This document shows positions 53,217-62,379 of a stretch of 64,000 nucleotides of DNA, in pieces. This stretch comes from Flavobacterium sp. 140616W15 (lineage in GTDB: Bacteria > Bacteroidota > Bacteroidia > Flavobacteriales > Flavobacteriaceae): positions 1,736,001 to 1,800,000 of the forward strand of contig NZ_CP033068.1 in NCBI RefSeq assembly GCF_003668995.1, in the 5' to 3' direction. Position 1 is the first letter of the stretch; each line of letters starts with the position of its first letter. A program made the position numbers and the translations under genes. The notes under the pieces are model-generated. The model saw nothing but the letters and a program-made list of their open reading frames with translations. It was not told the DNA's origin and did no database searches.

Positions 53217-56200
53217 CTAATTAAGTTTTTTTTCTATAATTTTTTCTAATTTCTCTAAACGTTGATTCATTAAATCTGAAGCTTCTTTCAATTCTTTAAT
53301 CATTTTATCCTTTGCTTCAATTTCTTCACTTTGAGTTTCATTTATTTTATTTTGCTCTATAATGTGCAGGTAAATCTCTTCTGTCTTTTCTAATAATTGT
53401 ATTGACAATTCTGACATATTAAATGAATAACCATCTTTAGTTTTTTCTAACTCAGTGATTGGTGTTATCCCTGGAAGGTGTTTGTTCTTTTTAATATATT
53501 CCTCTATTTCTCCTAATTGTTTAAATTTATAATCAGCTTTAATCTCAGAAAATCCTTGAAAATAATCTTCAAACACATAATCAGCATAGAAACTATTTAC
53601 TGTCGTTATCGTACCATTTACTCTCAATTTTTCATTTACAGCATTCGATGGTTTTGTATATCCAATTCCAACCCAACCTTTTGTATATATATCCTCTGTA
53701 TTTAATGTCGCTCCAACATTAGTTGTTGCGCTAAACCATGGTTCTTTTAAAGCTTCTCCAAGATCTAATTGTACTAATTTCTTATTTTCATCAGTATAAT
53801 CTAAGGTTCTGGTTGTAGCATTTACATCAAGAGTTGTTAATGTTTCAGTATCTCCAACCAAATCCACCATTTTAAATTCTGTAGCATTTCCTTTTTCATC
53901 TTTATAAATCAAAGAATGATCTGCTCCATCATAAACTAATGAAGTTAATGTCTCTACTCCTTTAACTAAAACTGATAAATCGATTGAATTGGGAGTGTTT
54001 GTTTCATCTGTATAAGTTAATGTGTGTTTGTCAAACATTTGTCCATCAACATCTGTTTCTTGTGTTACAACATCAGCCAAGGACGTTATTGTTTCTTTAA
54101 TTGCTTCTGGATTGCCTGCTGCATTTGTATACGTTGCAATTGTATTTCCTACTGTTACAACTGGTAATAATGTAGTTACTCCATCAACTCCTTTTTCACC
54201 TTTTAAAGTGTCTTTATCGGCTTGGGTTAAATCAGCAAAAGTTAATTTATCTCCTTTTTCACCTTTCAACCCGTCCAGTTGTTCTTGTGTGAAATCAGAG
54301 AATGTAAATGACTTTCCATCTGCTCCTTTTAATCCATCCAATTGTTCTTGAGTGAAATCAGAGAATGTAAATGATTTTCCATCTGCACCTTTCAATCCAT
54401 CCAATTGTTCTTGGGTGAAATCAGAGAATGTGAATGATTTTCCATCTGCTCCTTTCAATCCATCTAGTTGTTCTTGGGTGAAATCAGAGAACGTAAACGC
54501 TTTTCCATCTGCTCCTTTTAAACCATCCAGTTGCTCTTGTGTGAAATCAGAGAATGTGAATGATTTTCCATCTGCTCCTTTTAATCCATCTAATTGTTCT
54601 TGGGTAAAGTCTGCAAACGTAAACGCTTTTCCATCTGCTCCTTTTAAGCCGTCCAATTGCTCTTGTGTAAAGTCTGCAAACGTAAACGCTTTTCCATCCG
54701 CTCCTTTTAAGCCATCTAATTGTTCTTGAGTAAAATCAGAGAATGTGAATGATTTTCCATCTGCTCCTTTTAAGCCATCCAATTGTTCTTGGGTAAAGTC
54801 TGCAAACGTAAATGCTTTTCCATCTGCTCCTTTTAATCCATCCAATTGCTCTTGGGTAAAGTCTGCAAACGTAAACGCTTTTCCATCTGCACCTTTTAAG
54901 CCATCTAGTTGTTCTTGGGTAAAGTCTGCAAACGTAAACGCTTTTCCATCTGCACCTTTTAATCCGTCCAGTTGCTCTTGTGTGAAATCAGAGAATGAAA
55001 ATGACTTTCCATCTGCTCCTTTTAAGCCATCTAGTTGTTCTTGGGTAAAATCAGAGAATGAAAATGATTTTCCATCTGCTCCTTTTAATCCATCTAATTG
55101 TTCTTGAGTAAAATCAGAGAATGTGAATGATTTTCCATCTGCTCCTTTTAATCCATCTAATTGTTCTTGGGTGAAATCAGAGAATGTAAATGACTTTCCA
55201 TCTGCTCCTTTTAATCCGTCCAGTTGTTCTTGGGTGAAATCAGAGAATGTAAATGATTTTCCATCTGCTCCTTTTAATCCATCCAGTTGTTCTTGTGTAA
55301 AGTCTGCAAACGTAAACGCTTTTCCATCCGCTCCTTTTAATCCATCCAATTGTTCTTGAGTAAAGTCTGCAAACGTAAACGCTTTTCCATCTGCACCTTT
55401 CAATCCATCCAATTGTTCTTGGGTGAAATCAGAGAATGAAAATGACTTTCCATCTGCTCCTTTTAAGCCATCCAATTGTTCTTGAGTAAAGTCTGCAAAC
55501 GTAAACGCTTTTCCATCTGCACCTTTCAATCCATCTAGTTGTTCTTGAGTGAAATCAGAGAATGTAAATGATTTTCCATCTGCTCCTTTTAAGCCATCCA
55601 ATTGTTCTTGGGTGAAATCAGAGAATGAAAATGACTTTCCATCTGCTCCTTTTAGTCCATCCAATTGTTCTTGGGTGAAATCAGAGAATGTGAATGATTT
55701 TCCATCTGCTCCTTTTAATCCATCCAATTGCTCTTGGGTAAAATCAGAGAATGTGAATGATTTTCCATCTGCTCCTTTTAAGCCATCCAATTGCTCTTGG
55801 GTAAAATCAGAGAATGTAAATGATTTTCCATCTGCACCTTTTAAGCCGTCCAATTGCTCTTGTGTAAAGTCTGCAAACGTAAACGCTTTTCCATCTGCTC
55901 CTTTTAAGCCGTCCAATTGTTCTTGGGTAAAATCAGAGAATGAAAATGATTTCCCATCTGCTCCTTTTAAGCCATCCAATTGCTCTTGGGTAAAGTCTGC
56001 AAACGTAAACGCTTTTCCATCTGCTCCTTTTAAGCCATCCAATTGTTCTTGAGTAAAGTCTGCAAACGTAAACGATTTTCCATCTGCTCCTTTTAAGCCG
56101 TCCAATTGTTCTTGGGTAAAATCAGAGAATGTGAATGACTTTCCATCTGCTCCTTTTAAGCCATCCAATTGCTCTTGAGTAAAGTCTGCAAACGTAAACG

Positions 56201-57497
56201 CTTTTCCATCTGCTCCTTTTAAGCCATCCAATTGTTCTTGAGTAAAGTCTGCAAACGTAAACGCTTTTCCATCTGCTCCTTTTAAGCCGTCCAATTGTTC
56301 TTGGGTAAAATCAGAGAATGTAAATGATTTTCCATCTGCTCCTTTTAAGCCGTCCAATTGTTCTTGGGTAAAGTCTGCAAACGTAAACGCTTTTCCATCT
56401 GCTCCTTTTAAGCCGTCCAATTGCTCTTGGGTAAAGTCTGCAAACGTAAACGCTTTTCCATCTGCTCCTTTTAATCCGTCCAATTGCTCTTGGGTAAAAT
56501 CAGAGAATGTGAATGATTTTCCATCTGCACCTTTCAATCCATCCAATTGCTCTTGGGTAAAGTCTGCAAACGTAAATGCTTTTCCATCTGCACCTTTTAA
56601 TCCATCCAATTGCTCTTGGGTAAAATCAGAGAATGTAAATGACTTTCCATCCGCTCCTTTTAAGCCATCCAATTGCTCTTGCGTAAAGTCTGTGAATGTG
56701 AATGATTTTCCATCTGCACCTTTTAAGCCATCCAATTGTTCTTGGGTAAAATCAGAGAATGTAAATGACTTTCCATCTGCACCTTTTAAGCCATCCAATT
56801 GTTCTTGGGTAAAATCAGAGAATGTGAATGATTTCCCATCTGCTCCTTTTAAGCCGTCCAATTGTTCTTGGGTAAAATCAGAGAATGTAAATGACTTTCC
56901 ATCTGCACCTTTTAAGCCATCTAATTGTTCTTGAGTGAAATCAGAGAATGTGAATGATTTTCCATCTGCTCCTTTTAAGCCATCTAGTTGTTCTTGTGTG
57001 AAATCAGAGAATGTGAATGATTTTCCATCTGCTCCTTTTAATCCATCAAGTTCTGTTTGAGTAAAATCTGAATATTTAAATGAATCTCCTTTTTCGCCTT
57101 TTAATCCGTCAAGAGTTATAATTTGAGTAACTCCAGTACCATCAACGTAAGTAAATTGTTGATTAGTTGGATTATAAATAACATTTCCTGTATTAGTATT
57201 AATTTCACCCGATACAACAATTCTATTCCATTTACTATCATACCAATAGTAGTATCCTGGTTTAACATCTGCAACAGCCATAGTATTAAAAATCAACAAA
57301 CTATTTATATTACCGTTTGTAATAGTACTTTTATCTGTTGTGCTTGTTAATTTAATTCTTGGAATCAACATACCTTTGTCATTAGCTACAACTTCTAATT
57401 GAGATGAAGCATTGGGCATTGGTGTACCTATACCTACCTGGGAGTAAGCAGAGTAACTAGCTAGAACAAAAATTAATGGGAGTAATTTATTCTTCAT
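53217..57497 (-). CDS. Giant surface protein with 45 tandem 21-residue collagen-like/tail-fibre repeats
   Basis: A 1426-residue exported protein. Signal peptide 1-19, a tail-fibre-like opening (KGMLIPRIKL, YYWYDSKWN), then from residue 129 to 1073 exactly 45 repeats of 21 residues, consensus LDGLKGADGK + SFTFSDFTQEQ, followed by a degenerate unit and LKGEKGVDG. The G-x-y triplets GLKGADGK are collagen-like, while FTxxDFTxEQL is typical of phage tail-fibre repeats. The C-terminal 330 residues include beta-rich units and an S74-like end (YKFKQLGEIEEYIKKNKHLP) closing in a coiled coil. It probably forms a long trimeric fibre. No T9SS tail is seen. Its promoter is module P2. Confidence 0.88.
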   Translation of the reverse strand: MKNKLLPLIFVLASYSAYSQVGIGTPMPNASSQLEVVANDKGMLIPRIKLTSTTDKSTITNGNINSLLIFNTMAVADVKPGYYYWYDSKWNRIVVSGEINTNTGNVIYNPTNQQFTYVDGTGVTQIITLDGLKGEKGDSFKYSDFTQTELDGLKGADGKSFTFSDFTQEQLDGLKGADGKSFTFSDFTQEQLDGLKGADGKSFTFSDFTQEQLDGLKGADGKSFTFSDFTQEQLDGLKGADGKSFTFSDFTQEQLDGLKGADGKSFTFTDFTQEQLDGLKGADGKSFTFSDFTQEQLDGLKGADGKAFTFADFTQEQLDGLKGADGKSFTFSDFTQEQLDGLKGADGKAFTFADFTQEQLDGLKGADGKAFTFADFTQEQLDGLKGADGKSFTFSDFTQEQLDGLKGADGKAFTFADFTQEQLDGLKGADGKAFTFADFTQEQLDGLKGADGKSFTFSDFTQEQLDGLKGADGKSFTFADFTQEQLDGLKGADGKAFTFADFTQEQLDGLKGADGKSFSFSDFTQEQLDGLKGADGKAFTFADFTQEQLDGLKGADGKSFTFSDFTQEQLDGLKGADGKSFTFSDFTQEQLDGLKGADGKSFTFSDFTQEQLDGLKGADGKSFSFSDFTQEQLDGLKGADGKSFTFSDFTQEQLDGLKGADGKAFTFADFTQEQLDGLKGADGKSFSFSDFTQEQLDGLKGADGKAFTFADFTQEQLDGLKGADGKAFTFADFTQEQLDGLKGADGKSFTFSDFTQEQLDGLKGADGKSFTFSDFTQEQLDGLKGADGKSFTFSDFTQEQLDGLKGADGKSFSFSDFTQEQLDGLKGADGKSFSFSDFTQEQLDGLKGADGKAFTFADFTQEQLDGLKGADGKAFTFADFTQEQLDGLKGADGKAFTFADFTQEQLDGLKGADGKSFTFSDFTQEQLDGLKGADGKAFTFADFTQEQLDGLKGADGKAFTFADFTQEQLDGLKGADGKSFTFSDFTQEQLDGLKGADGKAFTFSDFTQEQLDGLKGADGKSFTFSDFTQEQLDGLKGADGKSFTFSDFTQEQLDGLKGADGKSFTFSDFTQEQLDGLKGEKGDKLTFADLTQADKDTLKGEKGVDGVTTLLPVVTVGNTIATYTNAAGNPEAIKETITSLADVVTQETDVDGQMFDKHTLTYTDETNTPNSIDLSVLVKGVETLTSLVYDGADHSLIYKDEKGNATEFKMVDLVGDTETLTTLDVNATTRTLDYTDENKKLVQLDLGEALKEPWFSATTNVGATLNTEDIYTKGWVGIGYTKPSNAVNEKLRVNGTITTVNSFYADYVFEDYFQGFSEIKADYKFKQLGEIEEYIKKNKHLPGITPITELEKTKDGYSFNMSELSIQLLEKTEEIYLHIIEQNKINETQSEEIEAKDKMIKELKEASDLMNQRLEKLEKIIEKKLN
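54279..57113 (-). repeat. Tandem array of 45 x 63 bp inside the fibre gene
   Basis: 2835 bp = 45 x 63 exactly, with no frame-breaking insertion. Units differ mainly at two residue positions (KSFTFSD, KAFTFAD, KSFSFSD types) and silent sites. Because 63 is a multiple of three, unit gain or loss keeps the frame. Confidence 0.92.
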
Positions 57498-57629
57498 AAG
57501 ATTTAATAATTATGAGTTATTCATTTATAAATTATAATTTGTTATTCTATCCTAAACTTAATTTGTAAGCTTGCATGTTCATTAACATTCAAATATTTAT
57601 CAGCTTACAATCTCTGTTTAGAATATTAG

Positions 57630-57696
57630 CAAAATTATAGTCTAGGTCTTTTTTGGAACTGCCACATAAACTTTTAAAATCAGCATAAAAAGTTAC
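57630..57696 (-). promoter_or_regulatory. Shared promoter module P2 (fibre gene)
   Basis: Minus strand: an activator-like box (57662-57696, GTAACTTTTTATG to TGTGG), exactly 24 bp, then -7 element TAATTTTG (57630-57637). It aligns without gaps to P1 (61089-61155) and P3 (63843-63909). Confidence 0.8.
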
Positions 57697-57788
57697 AAAT
57701 GCCTAAAAACAGAACAACAAACTATAAACCAATTAATTACATCATAAAAAACACCTTAAATAGAATTAATAATCAAATAATTTTACAT

Positions 57789-57829
57789 AAAAAAGGGTTT
57801 GACTTTTATTAAAAGTCAAACCCTTTTTT
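57789..57829 (-). terminator. Terminator after the porE-like gene
   Basis: A 19-bp perfect stem (GGGTTTGACTTTT / AAAAGTCAAACCC core) with T runs on both sides. It separates the sprF-porE transcript from the fibre gene. Confidence 0.92.
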
Positions 57830-57869
57830 TACTAAACAACCTAACTATAAATTGATACGTTCTCTTTTG

Positions 57870-60104
57870 TTATTTTATTACAATAATAAATTCCGAACGT
57901 CTATTTAATTCGTGTTCTGCCTCTGAACATTTTACACCATTACTACAGTTATTAATGAGCTGTGATTCTCCGTAACCGTCACCCCAAACTCTATCTTTAG
58001 AAATTCCTCCCTCTAGAATAATATAATCCATGGTAGTTTTAGCTCTGTTTTTGGAAAGTCGCAAATTGTAATCATCTTTACCTCTGCTATCTGTATGCGA
58101 TTTTACCTGTATCGAAATATTAGGACGACTTTTAAGTATATCAATTATTTTATCTAATTCTAGTTTTGATGATTTACGAATTGCATAACCTCCATAATCA
58201 AAGTAAATCGGACTTAATTTCAATTTATTTGTAAGATCATCCCCTTCTTTCAAAGTAACAACCTTATCATCAACCATAACCGAGAATTCATTAAACAAAG
58301 CAATTGGTATTTCTATATTTTCTGAAATTTTATGTCCTGCAACAGCTATTCGCTCTACTCCAAACCCTTCTTTTTTAAATTCGAAATTATAATCTTTTAA
58401 TGGCAATAAATCCAATGAATATTTTCCCAATCCATCTGTAGTCACTGTTTCAACTTTCTCATTTAAATTATTATAGATAGTTATTTCAACATCACGCAAT
58501 GGCTTCCCCGTTATACTATCTTTTACTGTTCCTGAAAAAACAGGATTAACTTTAAAAGGAAAAAAGACAGGTTTCAATTCTAAAAATTGATATACATCAT
58601 CATCTCCTTTTCCCCCTATTCTATTAGATGAAAAAAATCCTTTTTTAGAATCTCTATCTATCACATAAGCAAAATCATCACTTGATGAGTTTATAGGTTT
58701 TCCCACATTTACGACTGTATATTTCCCTTCATTATTTTTTACAGCGGCAAAAACATCTAATCCTCCTAAACCAGGATGCCCATCTGAAGAGAAATACAAT
58801 ATGCCGCTATTATCTACAAAAGGAAATGTTTCACGTCCATATGTATTAATTTCGCCACCTAAAGATTCAACTTTATTAGAAAATCCTCCTCCTTCTTTTC
58901 TGCTTACCACATATAGATCGGTATCGTACCTATTTTTGTTTCTGTTCGACACAAAATATAATTCGCTATTATCTGGACTTAGTGCTGGATGTCCCGATGA
59001 AGTTCCCTCCATGTTTATTGGGTAAGGAAGTTCTTTTATCTTAACCCATTTATTATTCTCTTTTTGCGCCTGAAAAAGCTTCAGTCCTGCAATTGCCGTT
59101 TTGTTCTTTATTTTATCATAAGGAACCAATCTAGTAAAATACATTGTTAAACCATCATTTGTTATTATTGGTGTGCTCTGATGGAATTTTGAATTGATCT
59201 CACCAAGTAATTTTTTCTCATTTTGTAATTTTCCGTCCTCACCAATTTGTGCCGAATATAATTTAAGATATGGCTTTTCGTTCCAATTATGTTTTCGTTT
59301 AATGAAAGTTCCAGAATCTTTTGCACTAGCGAATAGTACTTCTTTGTACTTTGGAAGTTTCTCAAAAAGATTAATTTTATTATTACCGATTGTACCGCCT
59401 AAAGATTTTATAGAATCATTTTTTTTTTCATTTTCAACTTTGCTCTTGTTTGAACCTTTCGATCTCTCAACTACTACGCTATTATCATCTTTTCTTCTTT
59501 TTTTAGCATTCTCTCTTATAATTCTTGCCTTTTCTTCCTTTTCGAATTTAGCAATTTCAAGAACTTGTTTAATTGCTTCTTCATTCGGTACTAATGCTAT
59601 TCCAAAATCTGAATATATCGAATTTATCCCTACCTCTTCCAACACAGCATATCTATCTGATTGTAGCTCAATAGCCTTTAAATATTCTATTTTATCCCAT
59701 TTTTTTGCTTCAGCTACATTTGAAGCCTTATCATAATTAGCTTTCATTACTGATAATTCTTGCCTATTATCATTCGCTCTAAAACTTACAGTATATCTGT
59801 GATAATACTCTGGTGAGGTATAAATACTCCATTCCATCATTTTAGAATACCATTTTAAGGCATTAGAATAATCAGAATTAAAGAAATAGGTATCTCCTAA
59901 GCGAGCATATATTTCTTTAGATTCATATCCACTTTCAATCAATTGCTCATAAAGTCTTCCTGCTTTTACAAAAGCAAATTCATCGTATTTTTCATTAGCT
60001 ATTGCCAATTTTTTTTCTAGCTTTTGGTTCAGCTTTTGAGAAAAACTGATAGCACTACTAAAACAAAAAACTAAAACAAGTACTTTGCGTATTTTTATTC
60101 CCAT
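57870..60104 (-). CDS. PorE-like OmpA family protein (TPR, beta-propeller, CRD, OmpA)
   Basis: A 744-residue periplasmic protein. After the signal peptide come TPR-like helices (about 25-170), a charged linker (195-240), a PD40/WD40-like beta-propeller (GHPALSPDNSELYFVSNRNK, ILYFSSDGHPGLGGLDVF), a carboxypeptidase-regulatory-like domain (FSGTVKDSITGKPLRDVEIT) and a C-terminal OmpA domain with the peptidoglycan-contacting Asp and Arg (SHTDSRGK, LNRRSEF). This is the domain order of P. gingivalis PorE, which ties the T9SS PorP/SprF unit to the cell wall. It lies 21 bp after sprF on one transcript. Confidence 0.9.
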   Translation of the reverse strand: MGIKIRKVLVLVFCFSSAISFSQKLNQKLEKKLAIANEKYDEFAFVKAGRLYEQLIESGYESKEIYARLGDTYFFNSDYSNALKWYSKMMEWSIYTSPEYYHRYTVSFRANDNRQELSVMKANYDKASNVAEAKKWDKIEYLKAIELQSDRYAVLEEVGINSIYSDFGIALVPNEEAIKQVLEIAKFEKEEKARIIRENAKKRRKDDNSVVVERSKGSNKSKVENEKKNDSIKSLGGTIGNNKINLFEKLPKYKEVLFASAKDSGTFIKRKHNWNEKPYLKLYSAQIGEDGKLQNEKKLLGEINSKFHQSTPIITNDGLTMYFTRLVPYDKIKNKTAIAGLKLFQAQKENNKWVKIKELPYPINMEGTSSGHPALSPDNSELYFVSNRNKNRYDTDLYVVSRKEGGGFSNKVESLGGEINTYGRETFPFVDNSGILYFSSDGHPGLGGLDVFAAVKNNEGKYTVVNVGKPINSSSDDFAYVIDRDSKKGFFSSNRIGGKGDDDVYQFLELKPVFFPFKVNPVFSGTVKDSITGKPLRDVEITIYNNLNEKVETVTTDGLGKYSLDLLPLKDYNFEFKKEGFGVERIAVAGHKISENIEIPIALFNEFSVMVDDKVVTLKEGDDLTNKLKLSPIYFDYGGYAIRKSSKLELDKIIDILKSRPNISIQVKSHTDSRGKDDYNLRLSKNRAKTTMDYIILEGGISKDRVWGDGYGESQLINNCSNGVKCSEAEHELNRRSEFIIVIK

Positions 60105-60125
60105 AATTAATTTAATTAGTTTTAT

Positions 60126-61067
60126 TTAGAAAAATCTTGGTGACATCATTCTAGATTTAGATCTACTTAATAGTTCAAATCTTAAAAAGATCTCATGAGA
60201 TCCTGAATTATAGTTTGCCAGTTTCGTTGTTTCGGCATCATAAGAATATCCTATAAACCAAGAATCTGAAACCTGGAATCCAACGAGGCCACTAACCGAA
60301 GAGCTCAAACGATATGCAACTCCAGCAGTAAATTTATCATTGAATAAGAAATTTGCAGAAATATCCGTTTGTAATGGAGCACCCTGAACGACTTTTGTCA
60401 ATAATGAAGGTTTGAATTTTAAATTATAATCTAAATCAAAAACGTAACCTGCCATCAAATAATAGTGCATACGTTGTTTTACAACATAACTTTCTGACTC
60501 GTCATTTGCTGATGTATTAAAATATTTTTTTTCTAACATATTTGGAACTGAAAATCCGATATAAGATTTATCAGAATGAAAATATACTCCTGCTCCAATA
60601 TTAGGGGAAAATTTATTGTCGATATTATATTGAAATCTTGGATCTGAAGGATCTTGAATATTTAATTTATTAAAATCAACATTTAACAAATTGGCTGTTC
60701 CTTTTAACCCAAAGGACAATTTATAAAATGATGAAGTATCAATTGAGTATGAGAAATCTACCGAAAGGTTGTTATCAGTTGAAGGTCCTATGCGGTCATT
60801 AATTACAGAAACTCCTAATCCCATATTTGAATTAATAGGAGTATTTACTGAAAAAGTGTTGGTTACTGGTGCACCATCTAATCCTACCCATTGTGTTCTA
60901 TGTAATCCAAAAACACTAAGTGTACCACGTGAACCTGCATAAGCAGGATTTATATTAATCGTGTTATACATATACTGTGTGTACTGAGCATCTTGCTGTC
61001 CTAACATCACACTAGAGTAACAACACAATATAACTACTATAAATAAATTTAATCTTTTCATTTTCAT
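60126..61067 (-). CDS. sprF: PorP/SprF family T9SS outer-membrane protein
   Basis: A 313-residue beta-barrel protein: signal peptide (to MLGQ), then QDAQYTQYMYNTININPAYAG, the diagnostic opening of PorP/SprF proteins, with GLHRTQWVGLDGAP next. SprF is needed for secretion of the SprB adhesin in F. johnsoniae, and paralogues serve individual cargo proteins. Here the cargo is probably one of the surface proteins encoded downstream. The frame extends to an ATG at 61124, but the P1 promoter -7 element (61089-61096) lies inside that extension, so the start is 61067 (or 61061). The symbol denotes family membership; the genome may hold several. Confidence 0.9.
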   Translation of the reverse strand: MKMKRLNLFIVVILCCYSSVMLGQQDAQYTQYMYNTININPAYAGSRGTLSVFGLHRTQWVGLDGAPVTNTFSVNTPINSNMGLGVSVINDRIGPSTDNNLSVDFSYSIDTSSFYKLSFGLKGTANLLNVDFNKLNIQDPSDPRFQYNIDNKFSPNIGAGVYFHSDKSYIGFSVPNMLEKKYFNTSANDESESYVVKQRMHYYLMAGYVFDLDYNLKFKPSLLTKVVQGAPLQTDISANFLFNDKFTAGVAYRLSSSVSGLVGFQVSDSWFIGYSYDAETTKLANYNSGSHEIFLRFELLSRSKSRMMSPRFF

Positions 61068-61088
61068 ACTATTTATTAAAAATATGGG

Positions 61089-61155
61089 CAAAATTATAGT
61101 ATCATCCTTTTTTGGTACTACCACATAAATTCATAAAATCATCATGAAAAGGTAT
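61089..61155 (-). promoter_or_regulatory. Shared promoter module P1 (sprF-porE operon)
   Basis: Minus strand: a box at 61121-61155 (CTTTTCATGATGATTTTATG to TGTGG), 24 bp, then TAATTTTG (61089-61096). The leader to the sprF start is about 20 nt. Confidence 0.8.
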
Positions 61156-61282
61156 AGTATATAAATTACTATATATCAACTGGTTTACATATAAAATGAG
61201 CTTTTATTTTTTCCTGAAATTTGCCATTTATCAACTTAATAACCTCATTCTTTATATTTCTATGTGCTCCTAATTAAAAACA

Positions 61283-61312
61283 AAAAAACCCGACTACATC
61301 ACATAATCGGGC
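61283..61312 (-). terminator. Terminator after the AraC pair
   Basis: Minus-strand stem CCCGATTAT / GTAGTCGGG followed by seven T. Confidence 0.88.
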
Positions 61313-61371
61313 AAACCGTAAAACAAAAAACAACTTATTAAGAACCTATTAAAACATAATGAAAACTATAT

Positions 61372-62370
61372 TTATTTTGCTCTAAATACTACATTGGGTA
61401 AATATCCATGATACTGTTTAAATACAAGTGAAAAATAAGAAGTCTTATGATATCCTAATTCATAGGCAATATCACTAATTAATTGAAATTTTTCACTTTC
61501 TAATAACTCCTTTGCTAATATCAATTTTTCATTTTTAAAAAAAGTTGCTGGACTCATTCCGAATACATTAGCATATAAACTTCTATATTTTGAAATCGAC
61601 ATATTAGCTATTTCAGCAAGTACTATAATCCCTGGAAAAGGCACCAATAGATTTGATAATAAATATTTCTGTGTTTTCATAATAGCTGTTAAATCTTTTT
61701 CTAAAAACAACCCAACTCTTGGCATATTAGAATTAAGTCTTTCTACAAAATAGCCAAAGAGCTTATAAGTCGCACTTTTTATTAAAAACTCATAATTCAT
61801 AACATTCATATTAAGCTGTTTCAAATTATGTAGCAGAATTTTACTTCTGCTATCTATATGTCCGTAATAAAACATTTTTCTTTTTTTATCTTCAAAGATT
61901 CTTTTGAAATTTTTATCTAAAAATGCATCTTTAAAGTATTTTTTTATAAATGATTTACGAATATATAATCTCAAAGAGAATGATCTTTCTCCTACCTGAG
62001 AAACATAGGTACTTTTAAGATGACTATCTATAATAGCAAAGCCAAGTTTCGATTTATACCCTATATTATGTTTAACATTATCTACAAAATGTTTGCTAAA
62101 ACTATCGCTCATATCGTAATAGACTATCCAAAAATCTTCCTCAGATGGCATTCGCGTTAAACGTATCGGTTTGTGTAATACTACATCTACAATAAGTATT
62201 GACACATCAGAACAAATCTCCATGAAATAACTGGAACCACTGGCCTCGCTTTCTGGAAAATACATTAAATTATTATTAACTCTTGTACATCCCAATCCAT
62301 CAGCAAAATCTTGTTGCCACTCTGATGTTAAAGATGTAGTATGTTTAAACTCGGGTATTGTTACATCCAT
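61372..62370 (-). CDS. AraC-type regulator of the surface locus, second of a pair
   Basis: A 332-residue protein with an N-terminal domain of about 230 residues of unknown type and a C-terminal AraC helix-turn-helix (GIIVLAEIANMSISKYRSLY; ISDIAYELGYHKTSYFSLVF). It is paralogous to the next gene upstream: both carry a PFPG-(I/V)(I/V) segment just before the DNA-binding part and the same KELLE-(S/T) block. It starts 9 bp after that gene, so the two are co-transcribed. It could act as a homodimer or as a heterodimer with its partner, probably at the P1/P2/P3 modules. Confidence 0.88.
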   Translation of the reverse strand: MDVTIPEFKHTTSLTSEWQQDFADGLGCTRVNNNLMYFPESEASGSSYFMEICSDVSILIVDVVLHKPIRLTRMPSEEDFWIVYYDMSDSFSKHFVDNVKHNIGYKSKLGFAIIDSHLKSTYVSQVGERSFSLRLYIRKSFIKKYFKDAFLDKNFKRIFEDKKRKMFYYGHIDSRSKILLHNLKQLNMNVMNYEFLIKSATYKLFGYFVERLNSNMPRVGLFLEKDLTAIMKTQKYLLSNLLVPFPGIIVLAEIANMSISKYRSLYANVFGMSPATFFKNEKLILAKELLESEKFQLISDIAYELGYHKTSYFSLVFKQYHGYLPNVVFRAK

Positions 62371-62379
62371 ATATTCTTT

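Larger units (their letters stand above)
57498..57869. other. Intergenic region with promoter module P2 and a terminator
   Basis: 372 bp with no gene. It holds the terminator of the porE-like gene and the P2 promoter. The leader from P2 to the fibre gene start is about 125 nt. Confidence 0.7.
61068..61371. other. Intergenic region with promoter module P1 and a terminator
   Basis: No gene seen. It contains P1 and the terminator of the AraC pair. Confidence 0.7.

Noticed and set aside
54022..56934. Several long open frames on the plus strand opposite the fibre gene (NDFPSAPFKPSNCS-type repeats)
   Set aside because: They are the antisense reading of the 63-bp array. Because the unit length is a multiple of three, a stop-free antisense frame stays open by arithmetic. 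No promoter, signal peptide or natural composition supports them.
54279..57113. Possible CRISPR array, because of the dense regular repeats
   Set aside because: Units are contiguous with no unique spacers, they lie in frame within a signal-peptide-bearing gene, and there are no cas genes.
53217..57497. Link between the collagen-like fibre and the collagen-degradation locus
   Set aside because: Collagen-like triplets in the fibre are structural, and the two loci are separated by unrelated genes. The shared word collagen is coincidence as far as the sequence shows.
61068..61124. Start of the SprF-type gene at 61124
   Set aside because: Promoter module P1 with its -7 element (61089-61096) lies inside this extension, and the signal peptide starts at 61067 or 61061.
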